Shown here: positions 14,189 to 20,972 of the stretch, one piece after another
Layout of the letters: each line of letters opens with the position of its first letter
How positions within the stretch are numbered: position 1 is the stretch's first letter
Program-made: the position numbers and the translations under genes
Notes under the pieces: generated by a model
Seen by the model: the letters and a program-made list of their open reading frames with translations, nothing else
Database searches by the model: none
Told to the model about the DNA's origin: nothing
NCBI GenBank assembly: GCA_946495905.1
Contig: CAMMEP010000020.1
Span: 1 to 21,237 of the forward strand
Reading direction: 5' to 3'
DNA: 21,237 nt
Source of the DNA: an uncultured Clostridium sp.
GTDB lineage: Bacteria > Bacillota > Clostridia > TANB77 > CAG-508

Positions 14189-15137
14189 AATTACTACAAA
14201 ATGCAATTTGAATTGCCTACATTGTTATAACAGAGAAAATAAAAATATTGACATGGACTATGAAGATATTGTTAAATACATAAATTTTGCCAATGAAAAT
14301 CATATACATACACTAACTTTATCAGGAGGAGAAGCGTGTTTACATCCACAATTTAATAAAATTTGTGCATATTTGAAAGCAAATAGGAATACATTAAAGA
14401 ATATAAGTAAGGTAACATTACAAACCAATGGATACATACGAAATATGAATTTAGAAGATTTACAAGGATTTGATTATATCCATTTAAGTTTTGATATCGA
14501 TGAAAATGGAGCAAGAAATATTAGTAGCGAAAATACCATTAAACTTGCAAAAGATTTAGAAAATGCTGGAATTAAACCATACTTATTTACCACAGTACAT
14601 AAGAAGAATGTGAATCATATTGACGAAATTGTGAAAATAGCAAATAAAAATAAGGTCCCTATTGCATTTAATTTTTGCATTGATACTGGGAAAGATAAAG
14701 AATTTTTGTTAACGAAAGAAGAAAAAATAGTAGCAATTAAGAAGCTTTTAGAATACGAAAAACAAGGAAAAATAAACAAACTAAAACATCCCTATGTAAA
14801 TTCCTTCAAAGGTATGAGTTTAGAGAATAACGAAGCATTTAAAATAAAAGGCGGGTGTACTGCAGGAATTGCTTCTTGTTCTATTTTAGCAAACGGAGAT
14901 GTAATACCATGTCCATTCGTAAGAGTAAAAGCAGGGAATATACATGAAAAGTCATTAGAAGAAATTTGGAAGGAATCGGGTTTATTTCGCGTACTAAGAG
15001 ATAGAAAAAATTATGAAGGATGTGGCAACTGCAAGCATTTAGCTTACTGTGGTGGTTGTAGAAGGTCAGCCTACCAAGGTACAGATAAAATTAATGGATT
15101 TGATGTTAATTGTATTGCAAGAGAAGAAGTTTCTTAA
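14157..15137 (+). CDS. Radical SAM/SPASM peptide-modifying enzyme 2
   Basis: The radical SAM signature TTKCNLNCLHCYN (CxxxCxxC) lies about 15 residues from the start, followed by LSGGEACLHPQF. The SPASM domain comprises GGCTAGIASCSILANGDVIPCPF and then CGNCKHLAYCGGCRRSAYQG. It is clearly different in sequence from the preceding enzyme, so the pair probably performs two distinct steps or acts as a heterodimer. The start is uncertain: ATG 14130, ATG 14148, GTG 14157 and ATG 14169 are all in frame. GTG 14157 has AAGGAAGGGG at good spacing. The gene overlaps the end of enzyme 1. It is about 326 residues, again with no recognition domain. An 81-base gap leads to the small peptide gene. Confidence 0.87.
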   Translation: MGLSMHMLELEITTKCNLNCLHCYNRENKNIDMDYEDIVKYINFANENHIHTLTLSGGEACLHPQFNKICAYLKANRNTLKNISKVTLQTNGYIRNMNLEDLQGFDYIHLSFDIDENGARNISSENTIKLAKDLENAGIKPYLFTTVHKKNVNHIDEIVKIANKNKVPIAFNFCIDTGKDKEFLLTKEEKIVAIKKLLEYEKQGKINKLKHPYVNSFKGMSLENNEAFKIKGGCTAGIASCSILANGDVIPCPFVRVKAGNIHEKSLEEIWKESGLFRVLRDRKNYEGCGNCKHLAYCGGCRRSAYQGTDKINGFDVNCIAREEVS

Positions 15138-15218
15138 TTAGTACATCCCTGTGCGGACTTAATATTTAATATAAAACATTATCTAGTAACATATAAATTA
15201 TGAGAAGGAGGTGTTAAT

Positions 15219-15290
15219 ATGGAGAGACAAGACTGGGAAATAAGTGTAGAAGAATTCAACGATTGTGGTTGTGCAATGAATGGAGACTAA
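15219..15290 (+). CDS. 23-residue peptide, candidate RiPP or peptide-cofactor precursor
   Basis: ATG 15219 stands behind a near-ideal AGAAGGAGGTG with 7-base spacing, and the frame closes with TAA at 15288-15290. The acidic first part MERQDWEISVEEF could be a leader; the second part NDCGCAMNGD carries a Cys-Gly-Cys motif. The size equals PqqA (about 23 residues), and the two upstream enzymes have the PqqE-like radical SAM/SPASM layout. The peptide directly follows them on the same strand and ends before a strong terminator. Function is inferred from context. No transporter, protease or separate PqqD-like protein is visible nearby. I do not recognise the precursor family. Confidence 0.72.
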   Translation: MERQDWEISVEEFNDCGCAMNGD

Positions 15291-15341
15291 GGCATACATA
15301 GGAATTAAGTATTTTGCTAAATGGGTCTCGGAAAAAACAAG

Positions 15342-15372
15342 AAAAAGCAGCTGAAAATAGCTGCTTTTTAAT
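15342..15372 (+). terminator. Intrinsic terminator of the radical SAM/peptide operon
   Basis: AAAAAGCAGCT, loop GAAAAT, AGCTGCTTTTTA: a perfect stem of about 11 bp with a T-rich end. It closes the operon and separates it from the toxin-antitoxin promoter. Confidence 0.9.
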
Positions 15373-15414
15373 AATATAATATTCGAAAATAAAATATAAT
15401 AATAAAAATTGTTA

Positions 15415-15443
15415 TTGACAATGTATATACATTGTGATAAAAT
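15415..15443 (+). promoter_or_regulatory. Toxin-antitoxin promoter with palindromic operator
   Basis: TTGACA (15415-15420), 17-base spacer, TAAAAT (15438-15443) preceded by TGA (extended -10). The spacer contains the perfect 16-bp palindrome CAATGTATATACATTG (15419-15434), the expected operator for the ribbon-helix-helix antitoxin, which would repress by covering the promoter. Confidence 0.8.
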
Positions 15444-15467
15444 ATAAAATATATGGAGGTGTGAAAA

Positions 15468-15752
15468 ATGGCTAAAACAGATACTTTAAATATAAGAATT
15501 GAACCAGAGTTAAAAAAAGAGGTAGAAACAACATTAAATGACCTAGGAATGAATATAGCTGAAGCAGTAACAATTTTCTTTAAACAGATAGTACTGACGG
15601 AAAGTATACCTTTTGAAATTAAAAAACCAAAATATAATAAAGAAACAATAGAAGCTATAGCAGAGGCGAAAGCTATAATGGAAAATTCTAATAAATATAA
15701 ACCGTATAATGATATTGATGAGCTAATGGAGGACTTAAACAAAGATGAATAA
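15468..15752 (+). CDS. RelB/DinJ-family antitoxin
   Basis: 94 residues. The N-terminal ribbon-helix-helix DNA-binding part (TDTLNIRIEPELKKEVETTLNDLGMNIAEAVTIFFKQIV) is followed by the toxin-binding tail (KPKYNKETIEAIAEAKAIME... DIDELMEDLNKDE). This layout is typical of RelB/DinJ. It binds and neutralises the toxin encoded next and should bind the palindrome in its own promoter. Start ATG 15468 follows GGAGGTG. The last 8 bases overlap the toxin start, giving translational coupling. Because the toxin gene is frameshifted, the antitoxin may now be solitary. Confidence 0.9.
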   Translation: MAKTDTLNIRIEPELKKEVETTLNDLGMNIAEAVTIFFKQIVLTESIPFEIKKPKYNKETIEAIAEAKAIMENSNKYKPYNDIDELMEDLNKDE

Positions 15753-16030
15753 ATATACTGTTTTTACAACTAACAAATTTAAGAGAGATTATAAAAAAAT
15801 GAAAAAAAGAAATATTTTTGACGAAAAAGAATTTAAAAAAGTAGTCCAACTATTAGCTAATGACGAAATATTACCACCAAAATATTGTAATCATCTATTA
15901 GAGCCAAAAAGCGAACGGAATATGGGAATTACATATAAAACCAGATTGGCTTTTAATGTATACAAAAAGTGAAAGTATATTAATATTAACTTTAATCAGA
16001 ACAGGAACTCATTCGGATTTATTTTTATAG
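15745..16030 (+). pseudogene. YafQ/RelE-family toxin, frameshifted
   Basis: The open frame ends at TGA 15970-15972 after 75 residues, of which only the first ~56 look like the family (YTVFTTNKFKRDYKKMKKR, LPPKYCNHLLEP). Leaving out base G15913 opens a frame reading NGIWELHIKPDWLLMY and then LIRTGTHSDLFL, ending at TAG 16028-16030. That is the standard YafQ C-terminus, including the conserved His and the TGTHSDLF end. The intact toxin would be about 94 residues and act as a ribosome-dependent mRNA endonuclease. The one-base insertion removes the active site, so the gene is inactive unless this is a sequencing error. Confidence 0.85.
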
Positions 16031-16160
16031 TAAGAAAGGCATGCACTAGCGAAAGCAAAGCTTTCGGTGCATACATGTGCATTTTGCTTCGCAAATATGC
16101 ACAGCCCAAGGACGCCTAACCTTGTTGAATAGCAAAAATCTGTCGATTTTTCATATTCAA
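16031..16160 (+). repeat. Structured intergenic element, copy B
   Basis: It begins TAAGAAAGGCAT immediately after the restored toxin stop codon. Hairpins: TGCAC-TAG-CGAAAGC/GCTTTCG-GTGCA, then TGTGCAT-TTTGC/GCAAAT-ATGCACA. The 26-base motif at 16101-16126 differs from copy A in only two positions. The last hairpin is TTGAATA-AAAAATC/GATTTTTC-ATATTCAA. Stem sequences differ from copy A (4451-4576) while the plan is kept. It lacks the distal ATGCCTTTC end of copy A. Confidence 0.7.
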
Positions 16161-16169
16161 TAAAAAATA

Positions 16170-16200
16170 AAAACTCCAATTTTTTAATTGGAGTTTTTTT
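16170..16200. terminator. Bidirectional terminator between the toxin region and the amidohydrolase
   Basis: AAACTCCAATT (16171-16181) and AATTGGAGTTT (16186-16196) form a perfect 11-bp stem followed by a T run, with A runs on the other side. It serves both convergent directions. Confidence 0.85.
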
Positions 16201-16242
16201 GTTGAGTTTTAAATAAAAAATTAAACATGTTAATAATAAAAA

Positions 16243-17184
16243 TTACTGTAGATAAATTTTAGTAGCATTCTGATACAAAATTTCTTCTTTTACATCTGCT
16301 GGAACTTGTAGTCTGCTAACAACAGCCAATTCTTGTTTACTATTTCCCCAAGGAGAGTCTGTGCCAAATAGAATTTTATTACTTGGCAGAAAGTCCAATG
16401 CCTTGTAGTAGATATCTTCTGGAGTTAATATATCCTGTGGAGAAAATAGGCTAGTAGATTTACTCGCATATAGAAAGCAGGAAGGACAACAATCGATATA
16501 GGCATTATCTAATTGTGCGACTTCTTTTAAAACTTCTTCATCAAGTGCAGCGGCATGTGCTATGACCACCTTTAGATCCGGGTTATTTTTAGCAAAGATA
16601 GCTGCATTTTTTGCACTTTCTAAATCTCGTACTCCTGTATGAATGAGAATAGGCTTAGTGGTGTGAAGCTTAAAATCGGCTACACTTACTTGGTCATTCC
16701 ATGGGTGTAGTTTAAAACCTACGAATTCATGTGGAAAATTTTTCTCAAAAAAATCAATCTCTGCTTGAATAGTAGTTTTACACAATGCAATGTAAAGGAG
16801 AGGTTTAATTTTTTTTCGATAAGGTCTTGTCATTTGAATTAAAGCTATATTGTAGTCACGAAGTGCATCCACAGTAGAAGTTAAAAGTGTTTTTCCACAA
16901 GTTTTACACCGAATAACTAAGCTTGCATTTTCTTCTAAAATACCCACTCGATGTCGATTAGAATGTTTACAATGACAATTATTTAAATTGTTGTTGACTT
17001 GCTTTCCGCAATGCATAGAGCAATCATTTGGACACCGAAAAATTCCCACCTTGGGATTAATCGCAGGAAAAGCAATATCAATGTTATTTTCTTGCATTTC
17101 CTGTAGAAGCGGTATCAATCCATAATCATGGTAGAAAAAATAATTATTATTCGTATTAACATGTACATGAGAATTTATAATCAT
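16243..17184 (-). CDS. Amidohydrolase-2 family metal-dependent hydrolase with a Cys-rich insertion
   Basis: A TIM-barrel amidohydrolase of 313 residues. The metal-binding HVH (His6, His8) opens the protein; GFKLHPW, PILIHTG, VIAHAAA and the catalytic-type Asp in LFGTDSPWG follow in the usual order. Residues 51-96 hold an insertion with seven cysteines (C51, C55, C59, C70, C72, C93, C96) plus histidines (H58, H71, H74), including CKTCGK, that looks like a zinc-ribbon or other metal site and is not part of the standard fold. The substrate is unknown. Start ATG 17184 follows a good GGAGGG. A 20-bp near-palindrome in the presumed promoter suggests repressor control. Confidence 0.82.
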   Translation of the reverse strand: MIINSHVHVNTNNNYFFYHDYGLIPLLQEMQENNIDIAFPAINPKVGIFRCPNDCSMHCGKQVNNNLNNCHCKHSNRHRVGILEENASLVIRCKTCGKTLLTSTVDALRDYNIALIQMTRPYRKKIKPLLYIALCKTTIQAEIDFFEKNFPHEFVGFKLHPWNDQVSVADFKLHTTKPILIHTGVRDLESAKNAAIFAKNNPDLKVVIAHAAALDEEVLKEVAQLDNAYIDCCPSCFLYASKSTSLFSPQDILTPEDIYYKALDFLPSNKILFGTDSPWGNSKQELAVVSRLQVPADVKEEILYQNATKIYLQ

Positions 17185-17238
17185 AAATTTCCCTCCTTAA
17201 ACTTAGTATTTGATTAAAAGATAAACAAATTTATATTC

Positions 17239-17258
17239 ACAAGGTTAATAACCCTTGT
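17239..17258 (-). promoter_or_regulatory. Operator-like palindrome upstream of the amidohydrolase
   Basis: On the minus strand ACAAGGGTTATTAACCTTGT, a 20-bp near-perfect palindrome overlapping a weak TTTACA -35, about 55 bases upstream of the start codon. It may bind a dimeric repressor. The -10 is poor, so the promoter itself is uncertain. Confidence 0.4.
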
Positions 17259-17314
17259 AAAGAAAAAGATATGGTTTGTTTAATCTTATCATAAAGAAAA
17301 TGAAAAATCACAAA

Positions 17315-17390
17315 ATGTCGAAAACTTCTCATAAATCGGCAAAACTTCCTATATTTTGCTATTGGAAAAATCTGTAAAAAAGAATATAAT
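17315..17390 (+). promoter_or_regulatory. spoIIA operon promoter region with Spo0A box
   Basis: ATGTCGAA (17315-17322) matches the 0A box at 7 of 8 positions; a related sequence, TCGGCAAAACTTCC, follows 21 bases later. TTGGAA (17362-17367), 17-base spacer, TATAAT (17385-17390) makes a strong sigma-A promoter. A sigma-H-like reading (GGAAAAA, then GAATAT) has a spacer two bases too short. In Bacillus spoIIA uses sigma-H plus Spo0A; here the sigma-A reading fits better. Confidence 0.55.
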
Positions 17391-17417
17391 TAGAAAAAAC
17401 TAAGGAGGGGTGAAGTT

Positions 17418-17741
17418 TTGAATATCCATTTCATAAAACAGGACAAGCAGTTAATTGTGGAAATTACAGAAGAAATTGACCACCATGTGGCAGAAAAAAT
17501 AAGGAGGAAAGTTGATGATGAAATTACACGATATATGCCTAGAAAAACTATATTTGATTTCAGTAGGGTTACTTTTATGGATAGTGCAGGAATAGGGATG
17601 CTTATTGGGAGATATAAAATGATGAAACTCATTGGGGGAAGTTTGGAAATTGTAAATATAAGCCAAACCGTTAGAAGAATATTGGAAATGAGTGGAATTA
17701 ATAAGATTATACCTATGGAAAATAGACGAGAAGTTGGTTAA
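17418..17741 (+). CDS. spoIIAA: Anti-sigma-F factor antagonist SpoIIAA
   Basis: A STAS-domain protein that, when dephosphorylated by SpoIIE, binds the SpoIIAB-ADP complex and frees sigma-F in the forespore. The 107 residues contain IFDFSRVTFMDSAGIGMLIGRY; Ser56 in DSAG is the residue phosphorylated by SpoIIAB. The start is TTG 17418, behind AGGAGGGG. It is the first gene of spoIIAA-spoIIAB-sigF. The gap to spoIIAB is 75 bases and contains a GGGGACAG repeat, whereas in Bacillus these genes overlap or nearly do. Confidence 0.95.
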   Translation: MNIHFIKQDKQLIVEITEEIDHHVAEKIRRKVDDEITRYMPRKTIFDFSRVTFMDSAGIGMLIGRYKMMKLIGGSLEIVNISQTVRRILEMSGINKIIPMENRREVG

Positions 17742-17742
17742 T

Positions 17743-17801
17743 CTAATTGGGGACAGTCCCCAATTAGCAAAAACGGGACAAAAAAGCCTGTCCCCAATTA
17801 G
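17743..17801. repeat. GGGGACAG repeat copy 2, inside the spoIIA operon
   Basis: CTAATTGGGGACAG (17743-17756) is the exact reverse complement of CTGTCCCCAATTAG (17788-17801). The left arm can alternatively fold on itself with the adjacent TCCCCAATTAG, giving two competing hairpins. The middle contains CGGGACA and AAAAAAGCC. It occupies the spoIIAA-spoIIAB gap and ends 10 bases before the spoIIAB ribosome site GGAGG. Confidence 0.8.
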
Positions 17802-17816
17802 AATGGAGGAAAAAAT

Positions 17817-18290
17817 ATGTATGATAATGAAATGAAATTGGAATTTTTAAGTAAGTCTTGTAATGAAGCATTTGCAAGAATTACAGTGGCAGCTTTTGCG
17901 TCACAACTAGATCCAACTATTGAAGAGCTTGCGGATATAAAAACAGCGGTGTCTGAAGCTGTGACAAACTCGATTATTCATGGTTATGAAGATAACGAGG
18001 GATTAATTAAAATAAAAGGAAAAATTATAAAAAATACTATAGAAATAGAAATTTCCGATACGGGAAAAGGTATTGAAAATGTAGAGTTAGCACGTAAACC
18101 ATTATACACAACAAAAGCAAACTTAGAAAGGTCAGGTATGGGCTTTACCATTATGGAAAGCTTCATGGATGAAGTGCAGATTGATTCTGTTCTAGGATTA
18201 GGGACAAAAGTAATTATGAAAAAGAAAATAAAAAAGCATTTAGTAAATGTAGAAGAGGAGGAATTTGCTAGTTTAGGAGGAGTGAGCTAG
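17817..18290 (+). CDS. spoIIAB: Anti-sigma-F factor / serine kinase SpoIIAB
   Basis: A GHKL-fold protein that binds sigma-F and phosphorylates SpoIIAA. The N box reads AVSEAVTNSIIHGY (about 46-59), the G1 box DTGKGIENV (about 82-90) and the G2-type lid RSGMGFTIMESFMD (about 107-120). The 157 residues are slightly longer than in Bacillus (146), with a Lys/Glu-rich tail. ATG 17817 follows GGAGG. Its stop codon is immediately followed by the GTG start of sigF, so the two are tightly coupled, as expected for a sigma/anti-sigma pair. It lies downstream of the repeat hairpin. Confidence 0.95.
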   Translation: MYDNEMKLEFLSKSCNEAFARITVAAFASQLDPTIEELADIKTAVSEAVTNSIIHGYEDNEGLIKIKGKIIKNTIEIEISDTGKGIENVELARKPLYTTKANLERSGMGFTIMESFMDEVQIDSVLGLGTKVIMKKKIKKHLVNVEEEEFASLGGVS

Positions 18291-19037
18291 GTGCTAGAAA
18301 ATAGTTTGTATGAGAATAAAGTAGAGGACATTATCCAGGCACAAGAAGGGGATAAATCTGCAATGGAAAAGTTAATTCAAGATAATAATGGACTTATTTG
18401 GAGCATTGTAAAAAGATTTAAAGATAGAGGTTATGAAGTGGATGATTTGTACCAAATTGCTGTAATTGGATTTATAAGGGCAATAAAAAGATTTGATACA
18501 AGTTTTGATGTAAAACTTTCTACCTATGCTGTCCCATACATATTAGGAGAGGTTAGGAGATATATACAAACAGAAGGACCAATAAAAATTAGTAGAAGTA
18601 TAAAAGAATTGTTATATAAAATATCGGAGGTACAAAAAGAATATTTAAAACGTGGAAAAGAAGCTAGTATAGAGGAAATTGCAAAAGAAGTAGGTGTAGA
18701 AAAGGAAGAGATTGTAGTTGCCTTAGAAAGTAGAACTCCTGTGAATTCGATATATGAGAATGAAACAGGGGATGAAGAAGGAGATACTATTCTGGATAAA
18801 TTAAGTACAGGGGTAGATGAGCAAAGTTTAATTACCAATAAAATTGCTGTTCTAGACTTAGTAAAGAATTTAGAGGGAAGAGAAAAGCAAGTAATTTTAC
18901 TTCGCTATTATCGAGGAAAAACGCAAACAGAAATTGCATCTATTATGAACATTAACCAAGTTCAAGTATCAAGAATAGAAAGAAAAGTGTTAGACTATAT
19001 GAAAAGAAAATTAACAGAAGGAGCAATTACTGCATGA
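18291..19037 (+). CDS. sigF: RNA polymerase sigma-F factor (SpoIIAC)
   Basis: A forespore-specific sigma factor of the sigma-70 family, 248 residues. Region 2 contains DDLYQIAVIGFIRAIKRFD and FSTYAVP-like LSTYAVPYILGEVRRYI; region 3 includes SIEEIAKEVGVEKEEI; region 4 carries EKQVILLRYYRGKTQTEIASIMNINQVQVSRIERKVL with the helix-turn-helix. Region 1.1 is absent, as usual for sporulation sigma factors. The GTG start at 18291 touches the spoIIAB stop codon, with GGAGGAG upstream. The last four bases, ATGA, overlap the start of spoIID. Confidence 0.95.
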   Translation: MLENSLYENKVEDIIQAQEGDKSAMEKLIQDNNGLIWSIVKRFKDRGYEVDDLYQIAVIGFIRAIKRFDTSFDVKLSTYAVPYILGEVRRYIQTEGPIKISRSIKELLYKISEVQKEYLKRGKEASIEEIAKEVGVEKEEIVVALESRTPVNSIYENETGDEEGDTILDKLSTGVDEQSLITNKIAVLDLVKNLEGREKQVILLRYYRGKTQTEIASIMNINQVQVSRIERKVLDYMKRKLTEGAITA

Positions 19038-20044
19038 GAAAAGTTTTTATCTATTTTTTAGTATTAATATTTATTTGTTTTGCTATTCCAATTATATTTG
19101 CACAGGAATTTTCTACAAGAACCTATTCGCAAAAAGTAGAAAATAATATTACACCTGAAGAAAATATTGTAAAAGAATCCATTTATAATTATAACGAATA
19201 TAATACCATAAAACTTTTGCATGTAGATACAGAAAAAATTGAAGAGATAGATTTAGATGAATATTTGTATGGAGTAGTATCGGCAGAAATGCCTGCATCT
19301 TTTGAAGAGGAGGCATTAAAAGCACAAGCGGTGGTGGCAAGGACATATACTATATATAAAATTGTAAATAATGATGGAAAACACGGAGAAGCAGATATTT
19401 GTGATGATTCCAATTGTTGTCAAGCTTGGATAACAAAGGAAGAAAGATTTGCTAGGTGGAAGGAAGAGGAGCAAGAAGATAATTGGAATAAAATTGTAAA
19501 TGCGGTAAATAGTACACAAGGAAAGATTATTACGTATGAAGGGGAGCCAATAAATGCTTTTTTTCATTCAAATAGTGGAGGTACAACAGAGGCACCAATT
19601 GATGTATGGGGAGGAAGCGGTTATCCGTATTTGCAATCGGTAGCAACGGCAGGAGAGGATGCCTATAGTCAATATAGTTCAGAAGCTAGTTTTACAAAAG
19701 ATGAATTTGTACAGAAAATAAAAGAAGTACATAGTGATTTTGAAATTGATTTTGAAGAGGAAGATTGCATCAAGGTAGAAGAATATACAGATGGCAATCG
19801 AGTGAAAACAATAAAAATTGGTAATTTGAAACTATCAGGAGTAGAAGTAAGAACAATTTTTGGATTAAGATCTGCTAATTTTAAAATTACAATGAATGAA
19901 GATACCATAGAATTTGAAGTAATTGGTTATGGACATGGTGTAGGAATGAGCCAAACAGGAGCAGATAGTTTGGCAAAAGAAGGCAGTACCTATGAAGACA
20001 TTATCCATCATTATTATACTGGTGTGGAAATTGTGGATATGTAG
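19034..20044 (+). CDS. spoIID: Stage II sporulation protein D, peptidoglycan lytic transglycosylase
   Basis: A septal-wall hydrolase of the SpoIID/SpoIIM/SpoIIP engulfment machine that cleaves glycan strands lacking stem peptides. An N-terminal signal anchor (about 4-23) precedes the SpoIID domain: DEYLYGVVSAEMPASFEEEALKAQAVVARTY with the catalytic-type Glu85, SNSGGTTEAPIDVWGGSGYPYL, and the terminal GYGHGVGMSQTGADSLAKEGSTYEDIIHHYYTG. Its 336 residues are typical. It starts with ATG 19034 overlapping the sigF stop (ATGA), so it is translationally coupled to the spoIIA operon. In Bacillus spoIID is a separate sigma-E gene active in the mother cell, so this position is unusual. Confidence 0.93.
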   Translation: MRKVFIYFLVLIFICFAIPIIFAQEFSTRTYSQKVENNITPEENIVKESIYNYNEYNTIKLLHVDTEKIEEIDLDEYLYGVVSAEMPASFEEEALKAQAVVARTYTIYKIVNNDGKHGEADICDDSNCCQAWITKEERFARWKEEEQEDNWNKIVNAVNSTQGKIITYEGEPINAFFHSNSGGTTEAPIDVWGGSGYPYLQSVATAGEDAYSQYSSEASFTKDEFVQKIKEVHSDFEIDFEEEDCIKVEEYTDGNRVKTIKIGNLKLSGVEVRTIFGLRSANFKITMNEDTIEFEVIGYGHGVGMSQTGADSLAKEGSTYEDIIHHYYTGVEIVDM

Positions 20045-20068
20045 AAAAATAAAAAATTTATTAAACTT

Positions 20069-20096
20069 GTATAAAACTCTCAAAAATGTAAATACT
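20069..20096 (+). promoter_or_regulatory. Possible forespore (sigma-F/G) promoter of spoIIQ
   Basis: GTATA (20069-20073) is followed 17 bases later by AATACT (20091-20096). The -35 fits the sigma-F/sigma-G consensus; the -10 is only a partial match. It is plausible because spoIIQ is sigma-F-dependent in known sporeformers. Confidence 0.35.
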
Positions 20097-20130
20097 TATG
20101 ATAAATAGAAAAGAAAGGATTGATTTTTGT

Positions 20131-20961
20131 ATGAGAAGAGAAAGAAGAGGTTTTAGAAAAGACCAATTGGATATGAAGAGAGTGTTATACATTGCAGGAG
20201 GGATTCTATCTTTAGCAGTTATTGCATTTGTGGCAATATTTATTCTATATGGAGGAGGCAATAGTGCTGAAACGCAGATGGCAAGATATAATTCATCTAT
20301 CGTAGAAGAGTATGTAAGTAATACGACAGAAGAGACAAGTTCGCAAATGGGAAGAACAGTAAATGAAGTGCAAGAAACGGAAACAAATGAATTACAAAAT
20401 GAAGTGACTAACGAATTGGAATCTAGCACAGAAGAGGATACAACAAAATATGCGGTAAATACGAGTAAATCAGAAACAAATGCAGTAGCAGAGACAAACA
20501 ACGAAGCAAATAATACTACAGAAAATAAAACGGTGGAGGAAGAGACGGTAAAAGATCCAGAATTTATTATGCCAGTAGAAGGCGAAATATTAAGAGAATA
20601 TGCAAAAGATAATTTAGTGTATTCTACTACATTAGATGAATGGATTACTCATAATGGAATAGACATAACAGCAGAAAAGACAACAGTAGTAAAAGCTTCA
20701 TCAGAAGGTACTGTAAAATCCATTAAAAATGACCCTAGATATGGACTTACTGTAGTAATAGAACATGTAAATGGTTTTGAAACAGTATATTCCAATTTAT
20801 TAACAGCTGAATTTATAGAAGAAGGAGAAACAGTAGAACAAGGACAAACAATTGGAACAGTAGGAAATACAGCAACATTTGAAATTGCAGATGAATCTCA
20901 TTTACATTTCGAAATTTTAAAAGATAGTGAGTATCTTGACCCGGAATTATATGTAAAATAA
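20131..20961 (+). CDS. spoIIQ: SpoIIQ-like LytM/M23 peptidase-family engulfment protein
   Basis: A forespore membrane protein that pairs with mother-cell SpoIIIAH across the septum. A short basic N-terminus leads into a transmembrane helix (about 18-40), a long low-complexity Glu/Thr/Asn-rich linker (about 45-142) and a C-terminal M23 domain. The zinc ligands are all present: HNGID (His174, Asp178) and HLH (His257, His259). Bacillus SpoIIQ has lost one ligand, whereas clostridial homologues keep them, so this one may be an active endopeptidase. ATG 20131 is preferred over the in-frame ATG 20098, which lacks a ribosome site. It is downstream of spoIID, an arrangement known from other sporeformers. 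Confidence 0.88.
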   Translation: MRRERRGFRKDQLDMKRVLYIAGGILSLAVIAFVAIFILYGGGNSAETQMARYNSSIVEEYVSNTTEETSSQMGRTVNEVQETETNELQNEVTNELESSTEEDTTKYAVNTSKSETNAVAETNNEANNTTENKTVEEETVKDPEFIMPVEGEILREYAKDNLVYSTTLDEWITHNGIDITAEKTTVVKASSEGTVKSIKNDPRYGLTVVIEHVNGFETVYSNLLTAEFIEEGETVEQGQTIGTVGNTATFEIADESHLHFEILKDSEYLDPELYVK

Positions 20962-20972
20962 GAGATTCCAAA

